Below are positions 1-13,578 of a stretch of 64,000 nt of DNA, one piece after another. Position 1 is the first letter of the stretch. Each line of letters starts with the position of its first letter. A program made the position numbers and the translations under genes. Source of the stretch: Planotetraspora sp. A-T 1434. Its GTDB lineage: Bacteria > Actinomycetota > Actinomycetes > Streptosporangiales > Streptosporangiaceae. The DNA lies in NCBI RefSeq assembly GCF_025420585.1, contig NZ_JAOEGB010000022.1:87035-151034 (forward strand), given 5' to 3'. The notes beneath the pieces are model-generated. The model was not told the origin of the DNA and did not search any database. It worked only from the letters and a program-made list of their open reading frames with translations.

Positions 1-103
1 CGCTCCTTTATCAAGTGGTGCGGCTGGCGAAGGGCTCCCTTCCGTGATCTCCACGGACCCGCTCGATCGCCGAATTGTCAGTGCCACCAGGCATGATGAA
101 GTC

Positions 104-2173
104 ATGACGGACGCGCCTCCCAGCACTGTGCTCGCCGACGAGACCGCCTACTCCGAGGCGGTCCAGCTCGCTGTCGACTCCTCCGCGGCCTACTACGCCG
201 ACGGCACCTCCACGCTCGACGACGACGCCTACGACCGCCTGGTGCGCGGCATCGAGGCCTACGAGCGTGAGCACCCCGACCAGGTCCTGCCGCAGTCGCC
301 CACCGGCAAGGTCGCGGGCGGCGCGGTGGTTGGCGACGTGCCGCACACCGTGCCGATGCTCAGCCTCGACAACGTCTTCGGCGCCGAGCAACTCGCCGAC
401 TGGGCCGCCTCGCTCGAGCGCCGCATCGGCCGCCCGGTCACGGCGTGGTGCGTGGAGCCCAAGCTCGACGGCCTGGCCATTTCGGCGCGTTACCAGCGCG
501 GCCGCCTAATCCAGCTGGTCACCCGGGGCGACGGCGTCGCCGGTGAGGACGTCAGTCACGCGATGGGCACTATCGTGGGCCTGCCCGACCGCCTGGCCGA
601 CGCGGTCACGGTCGAGCTGCGCGGCGAGGTGATGATGACCGCCGCCCAGTTCGAGGAGGCGTGCGCCAAGCGCCAGGCTCACGACGGCACCACGTTCGCC
701 AACCCGCGCAGCGCCGCCGCGGGCACGCTGCGCACCAGGGAGCGACCGTACGTCTGCGAGCTGACTTTCTTCGGCTACGGCGCCCTGCCTGCCCTCGACG
801 ACACCTCGGAGCTGGCCGAGGGCCTGCGCACCTGGCCGCACGGCAAGGTGATGGGCTGGGTAGCCGCGCAGGGTGTGCAGACCACCGGGGCGACCGCGGT
901 CGCCGGGGTCGTGGTCGCGACTCTGGAAGAGGTCCAGAGCCGGGTCGAGGAGATCGCAGCGGCGCGGGCCACGCTGGAGTTCGGTATCGACGGCATCGTG
1001 GTCAAGTGCGACCTGGCGACCGACCAGGCCGTGGCGGGCTTTAGCTCGCGGGCCCCGCGCTGGGCGGTCGCCTACAAGCTGCCCGCCACGGAGAAGATCA
1101 CAAAACTGCTCGCCGTGGAGTGGAACACCGGCCGCACCGGCGTCATCGCCCCGCGCGCCGTCTTGGAGCCGGTCGAGCTCGACGGCTCGATCGTCACCTA
1201 CGCGACGCTGCACAACGTGGCCGACATTGCCCGGCGCGGGCTCATGCTCGGCGACTCGGTCACCGTCTACAAAGCGGGCGACGTGATCCCGCGGGTCGAG
1301 GCGCCCGTGGTGCACCTGCGCACCGGCGACGAGCAGCCCATCGCGATCCCCTCGGTCTGCCCGTCGTGCGGCGACGCCATCGACACCAGCCAGGAGCGCT
1401 GGCGGTGCGTGCGCGGACGGGCCTGCCGGGCAATCACCTCGATCAGCTACGCCGCCGGGCGCGACCAGCTCGACATTGAGGGGCTGGCCGACAACCGCAT
1501 CCAGCAGATGCTCGACGCCGGGCTGATCTCCGACTTCGCCGACCTGTTCTACCTCACCCGCGAGCAACTGCTGGGGCTGGAGCGGATGGGCGCGGTCAGC
1601 ACCGACAACCTGCTCACCGCCTTCGAGCGGGCCAAGGCCCAGCCGCTCAGCCGCGTCTTCTGCGCGCTCGGGGTGCGCGGCACCGGCCGGTCCATGAGCC
1701 GCCGCATCGCCCGCCACTTCGCCACCATGCAGGCCATTCGTGACGCCGACGCGCTCGCCATCCAGCAGGTCGAGGGCATCGGGCCGGAGAAGGCGCCGGT
1801 GGTGGTGGCCGAGTTGGAGGAGCTGGCGCCGCTCATCGACAAGCTCGTCGCGGCGGGGGTCAACATGACCGAGCCCGGGGTGAGCGGGGTGTCGTCCCCG
1901 GACTCGGTCGCTCCCTCCGAGGAGTTGCCGCTGGCCGGGATGTCGGTGGTGGTCACCGGGGCGATGTCGGGGCCGCTGGAGGAGTTGTCGCGCAACGAGG
2001 TCAACGCCCTTATAGAACGCGCGGGGGGCAGAGCGTCCTCGAGCGTGTCGACCAAGACGTCACTGCTGGTGGCGGGCGAGAAAGCCGGCTCGAAGCGCTC
2101 CAAGGCCGAATCGCTCGGGATCCGCATCATCACGCCAGAGGAGTTCGCCACCCAGGTCAGCGCCTTCCTTTGA
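104..2173 (+). CDS. ligA: NAD-dependent DNA ligase, divergent LigA type
   Basis: Seals DNA nicks using NAD+ as adenylate donor. The 689-residue protein has the full LigA order: Ia domain, adenylation domain with the KxDG motif (nucleophile K120 in EPKLDG), OB fold, a four-cysteine zinc finger (CPSCG ... CVRGRAC), helix-hairpin-helix repeats and a C-terminal BRCT domain (about 610-689). The upstream in-frame ATG at 44 was rejected because similarity begins after MTDAPPS. The sequence differs from the usual actinobacterial housekeeping LigA in blocks that are normally almost fixed, for example [20 protein letters not shown], so I infer a second, accessory ligase. The housekeeping copy would lie outside the window. 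Confidence 0.9.
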   Translation: MTDAPPSTVLADETAYSEAVQLAVDSSAAYYADGTSTLDDDAYDRLVRGIEAYEREHPDQVLPQSPTGKVAGGAVVGDVPHTVPMLSLDNVFGAEQLADWAASLERRIGRPVTAWCVEPKLDGLAISARYQRGRLIQLVTRGDGVAGEDVSHAMGTIVGLPDRLADAVTVELRGEVMMTAAQFEEACAKRQAHDGTTFANPRSAAAGTLRTRERPYVCELTFFGYGALPALDDTSELAEGLRTWPHGKVMGWVAAQGVQTTGATAVAGVVVATLEEVQSRVEEIAAARATLEFGIDGIVVKCDLATDQAVAGFSSRAPRWAVAYKLPATEKITKLLAVEWNTGRTGVIAPRAVLEPVELDGSIVTYATLHNVADIARRGLMLGDSVTVYKAGDVIPRVEAPVVHLRTGDEQPIAIPSVCPSCGDAIDTSQERWRCVRGRACRAITSISYAAGRDQLDIEGLADNRIQQMLDAGLISDFADLFYLTREQLLGLERMGAVSTDNLLTAFERAKAQPLSRVFCALGVRGTGRSMSRRIARHFATMQAIRDADALAIQQVEGIGPEKAPVVVAELEELAPLIDKLVAAGVNMTEPGVSGVSSPDSVAPSEELPLAGMSVVVTGAMSGPLEELSRNEVNALIERAGGRASSSVSTKTSLLVAGEKAGSKRSKAESLGIRIITPEEFATQVSAFL

Positions 2174-2406
2174 GCGCCCTGCCGAACATCCACAGGCCGC
2201 TAGGCTCGCGCTTGTTGCCCTGAACGCGCAGCGTGATCACTGTACGCGGTCGAGGGTCGCCAGCAGGGCCATCTACGGTGCGCACGGTGATGTAGGCGGG
2301 GATCGCCGCCAGGCCGTCGGGTTTGTCAGGTCACTGCTGCGGAAGAACTCGTCGAGATTGTCGAGCGGGTCCGCGAGTCCTCGCCGGGGGCTGGTAGCGC
2401 AGCGGT

Positions 2407-2610
2407 TCACCCTTGGCGTTCAGCGAGCCCCGCAGCCAGCAGGAATTCGTCGAGGGCCCGGCGGATCATGTTCACTGAGACAGGCCTATTCTGCCCGCCC
2501 GTGCGCCATTGGAAGAGCAGCGGCATGGGCGGATTCCAGACCTTCTCCTGGTGGTCGTAGGAGGGGACGAGAGGGAGAAAACTCCACCGCGGCCCAGCCC
2601 CAAAACGCCC
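2407..2610 (-). pseudogene. Tyrosine recombinase (phage-type integrase) remnant
   Basis: A short minus-strand stretch encodes PPMPLLFQWRTGGQNRP followed by a helix ending in FLLAAGLAERQG. I recognise this as the middle of the catalytic domain of actinobacterial tyrosine integrases. The following part, which should carry the HxxR and catalytic Tyr motifs, is broken by a frameshift (a GEPLRYQP-like stretch continues in another frame) and then lost. It is a dead fragment. It lies directly beside a displaced piece of ligase-like sequence and may be a scar of an integration or excision event. Confidence 0.55.
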
Positions 2611-2681
2611 GGTTCTCCTCCTGCCCCAGATTGCGGCGACCTCCGTTGGCGTCGAAGGCATAAGGGGTGAGGGCAGGATCG

Positions 2682-2741
2682 GAGAGTGTCGATCCGCGCG
2701 CGTAACGTCCCGGCCGCGGCGCTGCGCGGGTTGGCGAACGA
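2682..2741 (-). pseudogene. Displaced LigA-like fragment
   Basis: Read on the minus strand, this segment encodes [18 protein letters not shown], which matches the ligase adenylation-domain motif [17 protein letters not shown] encoded by the intact ligase near 694-735 on the plus strand. Only about 20 codons are recognisable and no ligase sequence continues on either side. It therefore looks like a fragment of another LigA-type gene in inverted orientation. The rest of 2174-2766 contains the integrase remnant and otherwise no gene I can support. Confidence 0.5.
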
Positions 2742-2766
2742 CCCCTGCCGTCCCTCCCGTGCCGGG

Positions 2767-4107
2767 TCAGTCTTCCGCGGCGTCCTCCGGAGTGCCGCGG
2801 GCGATGCGGGCCAGCTCTTCCAGCGCGTACGACAGGGTCTCCACGGGCGGGGACGCGAGGCCGAGCCGTACGGCGCTGGGGGCGCTGCGGGAGCCGACGA
2901 CGAACGAGGCGGCGGGCGTGACGGCGATCCCCCTGCGGGCCGCGGCGGCGACGAAGGTCTCGGCCCGCCACTGGTCCGGCAGCTCCCACCAGCAGTAGTA
3001 CGCCCGCGGGTCGGCACGTACGGCGAAGCCCGCGAGCTTCTCGGACACGATTCGCTGGCGGGCGGCCGCGTCCGCCCGCTTGGCCTCGGTGATGGCGGCC
3101 ACGGTGCCGTCGGCCATCCAGCGGGTGGCGGCGTCGAGGGCGAACCGGGCCGCGGTCCACGCCCCCGAGCGCAGCGCGGCGGCGACCTGTTCGGCATGCC
3201 GGGCGGGCGCCACGGCGAAGCCCACGGTCAGGCCGGGAGCCAGCCGCTTGGACAGGCTGTCGATCAGGATCGCGTGGTCCGGGGCCAGGGCCGCGAGCGG
3301 CGGCGGCGCGCTGTCGTGCAGGAACGCCCAGATGGTGTCCTCGATCGCGCACACCCCCAGCTCACGGAGCGTGCGGGCGACCTCCTCGCGCCGCGCTTCC
3401 CCCATGGTGACGCCGAGCGGGTTGTGCAGGGTCGGCTGGAGGTAGACGGCGCGGAGCGGGGCGCCGCGATGCGCGGCCGTGAGCGCGTCGGGGCGCAGTC
3501 CCTCGTCGTCGACGGCCAGCGGAACCGGCGTAACCCCGAGCCGGTGCGCGAGAGCCTTCACCACGGGATAGCTGAGCGCCTCCACCCCGAGACGCTCGCC
3601 CGGAGGCACGAGCGCGGCGATGGCGGCGGCGATGGCCTGCCGTCCGTTGCCCGCGAACAGCACACGGGCGGGTTCGGGCCGCCAGCCGGACCGGCCCAGC
3701 AACCGGACCACCGCTTCGCGTGCCATGGGACTCCCCGCCACCCCGATTGGCCGCAACGCGGCGCCGAGCACATCGGGCCGGAGCAGTGGGGCAAGGCCCT
3801 GGGCGAGCAGGGCGGCCTGGCCGGGCGTCACCGGATAGTTGAGCTCCAGGTCGATCCTGGCGGCGCCGGGCTCGGAGAGCGCCGGGGCCGGCAGCGGCTG
3901 GGCGGCCCTGACGAAGGTGCCGCGGCCGACCTCTCCCACGACGAGCCCGCGCCGGGCCAGCTCGCCGTAGACGCGGCCCGCCGTCGAGTTCGCGATGCCG
4001 CGCCGCCGGGCGAACGCGCGCTGCGGAGGCAGCCGGTCTCCGGGCCGCAGGTGCCCCGCCGCGATCTCCGCCGCCACGTCGTCGGCGACGAGCCGGTAGT
4101 CCTCCAT
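2767..4107 (-). CDS. MocR-family (GntR/aminotransferase) transcriptional regulator
   Basis: The 446-residue protein has an N-terminal GntR winged helix (about 1-75, with RPGDRLPPQRAFARRRG) joined to a fold-type I PLP aminotransferase-like domain (about 100-446) containing the LIDSLSKRLAPGLTVGF lysine region. MocR proteins use PLP as cofactor or effector and usually control a neighbouring gene. Here that gene is the divergent LysE-type exporter. The start ATG at 4107 leaves 123 bp between the two genes, with repeated ATTGCAC motifs. The effector is probably an amino acid or amine, but this is inferred only from the family and context. Confidence 0.85.
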   Translation of the reverse strand: MEDYRLVADDVAAEIAAGHLRPGDRLPPQRAFARRRGIANSTAGRVYGELARRGLVVGEVGRGTFVRAAQPLPAPALSEPGAARIDLELNYPVTPGQAALLAQGLAPLLRPDVLGAALRPIGVAGSPMAREAVVRLLGRSGWRPEPARVLFAGNGRQAIAAAIAALVPPGERLGVEALSYPVVKALAHRLGVTPVPLAVDDEGLRPDALTAAHRGAPLRAVYLQPTLHNPLGVTMGEARREEVARTLRELGVCAIEDTIWAFLHDSAPPPLAALAPDHAILIDSLSKRLAPGLTVGFAVAPARHAEQVAAALRSGAWTAARFALDAATRWMADGTVAAITEAKRADAAARQRIVSEKLAGFAVRADPRAYYCWWELPDQWRAETFVAAAARRGIAVTPAASFVVGSRSAPSAVRLGLASPPVETLSYALEELARIARGTPEDAAED

Positions 4108-4130
4108 CGAACCTCACCGCATTCACTGAG

Positions 4131-4170
4131 ATTGCACCGAGGACAATATAACTATTGCACTCGCAATTGC
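4131..4170. promoter_or_regulatory. Candidate MocR operator: ATTGCAC direct repeats
   Basis: ATTGCAC occurs at 4131-4137 and 4154-4160, 23 bp apart, followed by the palindrome GCAATTGC at 4163-4170. All lie in the divergent region between the mocR and lysE-type genes. MocR regulators such as GabR bind direct repeats, so these are reasonable operator candidates. The assignment rests only on position and repetition. Confidence 0.4.
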
Positions 4171-4230
4171 TCCACCCATAGCCTCGAATCATCGGTGGGC
4201 CGAACCGGGATTTCCAGTGATTCGGGGGAC

Positions 4231-4884
4231 ATGGGCGACATGGTGAGCATCAACGCACTCGTCGGTATCGGGCTGGTGGCGCTCGGACTCGTCCTGACGC
4301 CGGGACCCAACATGATCTATCTGGTCTCCCGGTCCATCACGCAGGGACGGCGCGCGGGGCTGATCTCGCTGATGGGCGTGGCGGCCGGGTTCATCGTGTA
4401 CCTCACCGCCGTGACAGCGGGCATCGTGACCGTCTTCGCCCTCGTGCCCGCGGTGTACACGGTCATCAGGCTCGCCGGCGCCGCGTACCTGCTCTGGCTC
4501 GCCTGGCAGGCGGTACGGCCCGGCGGCGTGTCCGCCTTCGCACCGAAGGAGCTGCCGGTCGATCCGCCGCGCAAGCTGTTCACGATGGGGCTGATCACCA
4601 ACCTGCTCAACCCAAAGATCGCGATCCTGTACGTGTCGCTGCTTCCGCAGTTCGTCGATCCGGCGCGCGGCCAGGTCGCCCTGCAGAGCCTCGTGCTGGG
4701 GCTCACCCAGATCTGCATCGCGCTGACCGTCAACGCGCTGATCGTGCTCACCGCGGGCACCGTCGCCGCCTTCCTCGCGCGGCGGCCGAGGTGGTTGAGC
4801 GCCCAGCGCTACGTGATGGGCACGGTGCTCGCCGGGCTCGCGCTCCACCTCGCAGCCGGCAAGCCCCCAGCCACGGCCCTTTGA
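4231..4884 (+). CDS. LysE/RhtB-family amino acid exporter
   Basis: A 217-residue integral membrane protein with the family's N-terminal hallmark GLVLTPGPNMIYLVSRS (about residues 16-32) and around six hydrophobic segments. Family members export amino acids or related compounds across the cytoplasmic membrane. The start was placed at ATG 4231, preceded by CGGGGGAC; ATG 4240 is an alternative giving MVSINAL. It is divergent from the MocR-type regulator, a common pairing that suggests induction of export by the regulator's ligand. Confidence 0.88.
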   Translation: MGDMVSINALVGIGLVALGLVLTPGPNMIYLVSRSITQGRRAGLISLMGVAAGFIVYLTAVTAGIVTVFALVPAVYTVIRLAGAAYLLWLAWQAVRPGGVSAFAPKELPVDPPRKLFTMGLITNLLNPKIAILYVSLLPQFVDPARGQVALQSLVLGLTQICIALTVNALIVLTAGTVAAFLARRPRWLSAQRYVMGTVLAGLALHLAAGKPPATAL

Positions 4885-4962
4885 ACCGTGAGAGTCAGCC
4901 CGGCACCCGTTCCATGCTCCCGCGTGGATCCTCGCCGGGCCGAATCGACCTGTAGGGCGGCC

Positions 4963-5991
4963 TCACAACTCCCGGGGGAGCTCGGCCCGGACGCCGAGCA
5001 ACCGTACGGGCCGCCGTTCGGTGAACTCGTCGAGGGCGGCCAGGGCGGCCCGCTCGATCTCGGCGACGTCGGCGGTCGGCGCCGGGAGCGCGTGGCCGTG
5101 GGTGTGAGTGACGAAGGGGGCGTAGCGCACTTTCACCACGACCCGCGTCGCGGGCCGCCGCTCGGCGGCGACGTCCTCGGCGACGCGCCGCGCCAGGTGG
5201 GCGACCTCGCGCCGCACCTCGTCCCAGTCGCGGAGGTCGTGCTGATACGTGGTCTCCCGGCTGCGCGAACGCGCGAGGTACGGCGTGGCCGTTACGGGCG
5301 AGTCGTCCCGTCCGTGGGCAAGCCGGACCAGCCACGGCCCGCTCGCCGGGCCGAAGATCCCGGCGAGGGCAGCGGGATCGGCGGCCGCGAGCTCCGCCAC
5401 CGTGGTGAGGCCCACCGCGGCGAGCCGCTTGGCGGTCTTGGGCCCGATGCCCCACAGCGCGTCGGCCGGCCGGTCGCCGAGCACCTCGAACCACGTCTCC
5501 CCGGTCAGCCGGAAGACCCCGCCGGGCTTGCCGAAGCCGGTCGCGAGCTTGGCCTGGAGCTTGTTGCGGCCGATGCCGACGGTGCATTCGAGGCCGGTCG
5601 GCTCGCGCACGCGGCGGCGGACCAGTTGCGCCATCTCCTCCGGGTCGTCGGTCTCGACCGCGAGGAACGCCTCGTCCCAGCCGATCACTTCCAGCACGGC
5701 GTCGAGCTCCCGCAGCGCGGCCATCACCTCCGACGAAGCCGCTTCGTACGCTTCCCGATCGACCGGCAGGAACACCGCGTCCGGGCATCGCCGGGCCGCC
5801 GTGCGAAGCGGAAGGCCGGAGTGCACGCCGTACTCCCGGGCCTCATATGAGGCCGTGCTGACCACGCCGCGCTTGGTGGGATCACCGTCACCGCCGACGA
5901 CGACCGGGAGCCCCCGCAGCTCCGGACGGCGCAGCAGCTCGACTGCGGCGACGAACTGGTCGAGATCGACGTGCAACACCCAGCGGGCCAC
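4963..5991 (-). CDS. dinB: DNA polymerase IV, Y-family (DinB type)
   Basis: Translesion DNA polymerase of 342 residues. The palm begins with HVDLDQFVAAVE (catalytic Asp 8 and 10 region), and the second catalytic pair is in the GWDEAFL block, where the usual SxDE serine is replaced by glycine. The HhH thumb (LWGIGPKTAKRLAAVG) and little-finger domain follow. The residue at the steric-gate position, normally Phe or Tyr (FF or FY in DxDxFF), is Val. This recalls mycobacterial DinB2, which has Leu there and tolerates ribonucleotides. It converges on the LysE-type gene. Confidence 0.87.
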   Translation of the reverse strand: MARWVLHVDLDQFVAAVELLRRPELRGLPVVVGGDGDPTKRGVVSTASYEAREYGVHSGLPLRTAARRCPDAVFLPVDREAYEAASSEVMAALRELDAVLEVIGWDEAFLAVETDDPEEMAQLVRRRVREPTGLECTVGIGRNKLQAKLATGFGKPGGVFRLTGETWFEVLGDRPADALWGIGPKTAKRLAAVGLTTVAELAAADPAALAGIFGPASGPWLVRLAHGRDDSPVTATPYLARSRSRETTYQHDLRDWDEVRREVAHLARRVAEDVAAERRPATRVVVKVRYAPFVTHTHGHALPAPTADVAEIERAALAALDEFTERRPVRLLGVRAELPREL

Positions 5992-6027
5992 TCTTCATTC
6001 TCGCCCGGGCCGTCACCGCCGACGAGG

Positions 6028-6291
6028 TCAGGCGGCCGCGAGCTCGGGCGGGGCGGTCGGCTGCGGCGCGGCCGGGGGCTTGGGCGGGACGACGACCACG
6101 ACGGTGTCCGCGAACCGGTCGTGGTAGCACTGGCGCCGCCCGTCGCCGAACATGTGCAGAACATTGAGGAGGCCGACGAACCCGCCCACGATCGGGATCA
6201 GCGGGACGCCGACGAAGAATCCCGCCCGGATGGCGGAGGAACGCGGCGACGGCGGCACCGCGTCAGCCGGCCCTCCCTTGCCCGTGATCAT
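6028..6291 (-). pseudogene. Truncated RDD-family membrane protein
   Basis: The 87-residue reading frame has one transmembrane segment (GFFVGVPLIPIVGGFVGLL) followed by GDGRRQCYHDRFADTVVV, which is the C-terminal signature of RDD-domain membrane proteins, and a Pro/Ala-rich tail. The first RDD helices and the motif that names the family are missing. The apparent ATG lies inside a copy of the GTGATCATGCAC repeat at 6284, so the 5' part seems to have been replaced by repeat sequence. It may be non-functional, or may use another start such as the GTG-rich region downstream. Confidence 0.5.
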
Positions 6292-6323
6292 GCACGGATT
6301 CCTGGACGGCTATGCCGACCTGG
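6284..6323 (+). repeat. Solitary copy of the 53-bp GTGATCATGCAC repeat unit
   Basis: The unit matches the consensus at all three conserved blocks: GTGATCATGCAC at 6284, TTCC at 6299, and CGACCTG ending near 6322. No second well-formed copy follows at 53 bp. The rest of 6324-6447 is a C-rich, low-complexity tract with no gene I can support. Confidence 0.7.
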
Positions 6324-6447
6324 AGAAACGTAATCAGTGCCTCCACCGCTCCAGGTCACCCCAGCCCCCGCCGCCCCCATGCCACCCCAGCGCCCGCCGC
6401 TCCGGCGCCCGCCGTTTCCGCGGCCGGCCACGGAGGAACCCGCACAC

Positions 6448-11176
<4,729 letters not shown>

Positions 11177-11269
11177 GACGGGAACCACCTGTTCTGTGTC
11201 AACGTGAACTACCGGTCATGGGTGCGGGTGAACGGGTGCGGGTGGACGGGTGCCGGTTGGCGGGTGATT

Positions 11270-11350
11270 CAGCGGGGTGCGGTCCAGCGGGGTGCGGTCC
11301 AGCGGGGTGCGGTTCAGCGGGGTGCGGTCCAGCGGGGTGCGGTTCGGCGG
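11270..11350. repeat. 15-bp tandem repeat, five copies
   Basis: The unit CAGCGGGGTGCGGTY repeats at 11270, 11285, 11300, 11315 and 11330, with a degenerate sixth copy. It lies between the polyprenyl synthase stop and the encapsulin start, inside the operon on the transcribed minus strand. Because the unit is a multiple of three it would keep any reading frame open, but I see no gene there. The rest of 11177-11381 shows nothing else. Confidence 0.85.
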
Positions 11351-11381
11351 GTGGGGTGCGCCAGTGGGTTAACCGGATGGG

Positions 11382-12452
11382 TCAGCGGGTGCGGTTGATG
11401 AGGCTGCCGGCCAGAACCTCCAGGCCGCTTCTGGCCTCAGGGTCGATCGGGGCGGTGCGGAGGACGTCGAGCGCGTGGCGGGCGCGTTCGCCGATCATGG
11501 CCTCGACGTGGGACAGGGCTCCGGTGGCGACGACGATCTGCCGCAGCTCGGCCGCCCGCTGCTCGGTCAGGTCCTCGTTGCCGTGCCAGGTCCTCAGGTG
11601 GAGGGCCTCGGCGCGGGAGGCGTGCTGGAGGGCATGCGCGATGAGGATCGTGTGCTTGCCCTCCCTGAGGTCGTCGAGCACCGACTTCCCGGTCTCCGCC
11701 GGGTCGCCGAACATGCCGAGAACGTCGTCGCGGAGCTGGAACGCCTCGCCCAGCGGGACGCCGAGCTCCGAGTAGAGGTCGAGGAGGGCCTCGTCCGCGC
11801 CAGCCAGCGCCCCGCCGATCTGCAGCGGGCGCTCGACGGTGTACTTGGCCGTTTTGAACCGGACCACCATGAGCGCCTGCTCGACGGTGGACAGGTCGCG
11901 GACCTGGGCGAGGATGTCGAGATACTGACCGGTGATCACCTCGGTCCGCAGGCGGTCGAACAGGGCCCGGGCGACCCGCAGCCGGGACGGCTCGACCTCA
12001 CTGCTTGACAGCAGCTCGTCGGACCAGGCCAGGGTGAGCGCGCCCAGCAGGATGGCCGCGGCCCGCCCGAATGAGCGGGCAGCGGGCCCCCGGTGCAGGC
12101 CGGCCAGCCGTCGGTGCATGGTCGGATGGCCGCGGCGCAGGTCGCTGCTGTCCATGATGTCGTCGTGGATCAGCAGTCCCGCATGGCAGAGCTCAAGCGC
12201 GGAGCCCGCCGAGATGATCTGGTCGCTGTCCTCGCCGCCCGCTCCCCGCCAGCCCCAGTAGCAGAGGAGTGGCCGGATCCTCTTGCCGCCGCCGAGGATG
12301 AAGTGGCGCAGGAACCGGTAGGCCGTGGCCACCTCGGGGTCGGCGACGGGCGCGGTGTGCTCGTCGAGGAAGGCGGCGAGCCGGTCGTCGATCAGCGCCC
12401 TTATCCGCTCGGAGGTCTGCATGATCGACGCCTGCTCGGTCTCCACGGTCAT
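11382..12452 (-). CDS. Polyprenyl diphosphate synthase (short-chain isoprenyl synthase)
   Basis: Condenses isopentenyl diphosphate with allylic diphosphates to make a linear prenyl diphosphate. The 356-residue protein has GGGKRIRPLL (54-63), the first Asp-rich motif DDIMD (97-101, followed by RRGHPTMH) and the second Asp-rich motif in FQLRDDVLG. Similarity starts at ATG 12452, preceded by GAGAGGGGCGG; longer in-frame starts up to 12647 lack support. It is the first gene of the encapsulin/geosmin operon and probably supplies farnesyl (or geranyl) diphosphate to the cyclase. Chain length cannot be fixed from sequence alone. Confidence 0.9.
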   Translation of the reverse strand: MTVETEQASIMQTSERIRALIDDRLAAFLDEHTAPVADPEVATAYRFLRHFILGGGKRIRPLLCYWGWRGAGGEDSDQIISAGSALELCHAGLLIHDDIMDSSDLRRGHPTMHRRLAGLHRGPAARSFGRAAAILLGALTLAWSDELLSSSEVEPSRLRVARALFDRLRTEVITGQYLDILAQVRDLSTVEQALMVVRFKTAKYTVERPLQIGGALAGADEALLDLYSELGVPLGEAFQLRDDVLGMFGDPAETGKSVLDDLREGKHTILIAHALQHASRAEALHLRTWHGNEDLTEQRAAELRQIVVATGALSHVEAMIGERARHALDVLRTAPIDPEARSGLEVLAGSLINRTR

Positions 12453-12523
12453 CGTCCGCCCCTCTCCGACACGCTGTGATGAGCGGAACGCTATTGATCG
12501 GTTACCGAAAGCAGTAGATCCCA

Positions 12524-12538
12524 TTCCGAAGAGCGGAA
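12524..12538. promoter_or_regulatory. Candidate IclR operator (TTCCG-N5-CGGAA)
   Basis: A perfect inverted repeat TTCCG-AAGAG-CGGAA sits in the 220-bp divergent region between the geosmin operon and the IclR regulator gene. The decamer GAGCGGAACG is present at 12531 and again at 12481, exactly 50 bp away. Family operators often consist of such short arms with a 5-bp spacer. No other feature is evident in 12453-12672. Confidence 0.4.
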
Positions 12539-12672
12539 CGGCGGCGTGGCCGCTCCAGGCCACACGCCGCCGACCGCAGAGTGTGACATCACATCGCGCT
12601 GGGTAGTCATGCCCTGGCGAGCCCGCGGGAAGGGCGCGCCTTCTCACCCCCAGCTAGCCGCACAGGACACGA

Positions 12673-13545
12673 ATGCCGCGAAACGCCGCCCCCGAGGCCC
12701 CCGAGGAACCACCCCTGTCACGACGTCTGGCGCCCGCCCACCCGCCGAGCAGCCTGGAGAAGGCGATAACGATCCTCACCTCGCTGAGCGCGGCCCGGGA
12801 GCCGATGAGTCTGGCGGAGCTGTCCAGGACCACCCGGCTGCCGAAGACGACGGTCTACCGCCTGCTCGGCGTGCTGTGCAGGCGTGGGCTCGCCCAGCGG
12901 ATCGGCGTCGACTACGCCGTCGGCGGCCAGCTGGCCACCTTGGCGGGTCCGGGGTCGCGCATGGTTCCCGGCGCCCGGCGCCTCGTCCTGCCGCATCTGA
13001 TCCGCTTATACGAGCTGACCCGCCAGACAGTGAACCTGGCCGTTCCGCGCGGTCTTGAGGTGTCCTACGTGGAGCGGGTCTACGGGCACAGCCGCGTGAG
13101 CTCGCCGTCCGACGAGGTCGACCGCGCGCCCCTGCACTGCACCGCGACCGGCAAGGTGCTGCTCGCGTTCGGCAACGAGCTCAACGCGGCGTTACGGGAG
13201 CACGCGTTCTCCGAGCACGGGGCCCTGCGGAGGATGACCCGGCGCACTCTCGTCGGGTGGGCGGCTCTCGACCGGGAGCTGTGCGCCGTGCGCCGCCAGG
13301 GCGTGGCCTACTCGCGGGAGGAGTTCGCCGAGGGCGTCGTCTGCGCCGCCGCTCCCGTGTTCGGCCCCGACGGCAGGATCTCGATGGCGGTGGGCGTGGC
13401 GTGCCCCTCCCCCACGGCTCCTTCCGCGGAGATCGCGGACATGGTCAAGCGGACGGCCCACGCCATCTCCGCGAGCCTGCTCAGATCCCTGTCGGGGGCC
13501 GCCGTCAGGCCACAGCCGGACGGTTTCCCGGCTTCCTTCCTGTGA
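12673..13545 (+). CDS. IclR-family transcriptional regulator
   Basis: The 290-residue protein has an N-terminal winged helix (about 20-85, SLAELSRTTRLPKTTVYRLLGVL) and a C-terminal GAF-like effector domain containing LHCTATGKVLLAF and SREEFAEGVVCAAAPVF, both typical of IclR proteins. It is transcribed away from the polyprenyl synthase/encapsulin/geosmin operon and shares its promoter region, so it is the natural candidate regulator of that operon. The effector is unknown. The start is ATG 12673 (MPRNAAPEAP); the first 20 residues are not conserved-looking and a later start cannot be excluded. Confidence 0.88.
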   Translation: MPRNAAPEAPEEPPLSRRLAPAHPPSSLEKAITILTSLSAAREPMSLAELSRTTRLPKTTVYRLLGVLCRRGLAQRIGVDYAVGGQLATLAGPGSRMVPGARRLVLPHLIRLYELTRQTVNLAVPRGLEVSYVERVYGHSRVSSPSDEVDRAPLHCTATGKVLLAFGNELNAALREHAFSEHGALRRMTRRTLVGWAALDRELCAVRRQGVAYSREEFAEGVVCAAAPVFGPDGRISMAVGVACPSPTAPSAEIADMVKRTAHAISASLLRSLSGAAVRPQPDGFPASFL

Positions 13546-13578
13546 CGGGCTCGGGCCGGGGCGGCCTCAGACACTCCC

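Noticed and set aside
2686..4884. 732-codon open frame running into the LysE-type gene
   Set aside because: The first 500 codons are antisense to the MocR gene; only the LysE part from 4231 is real.
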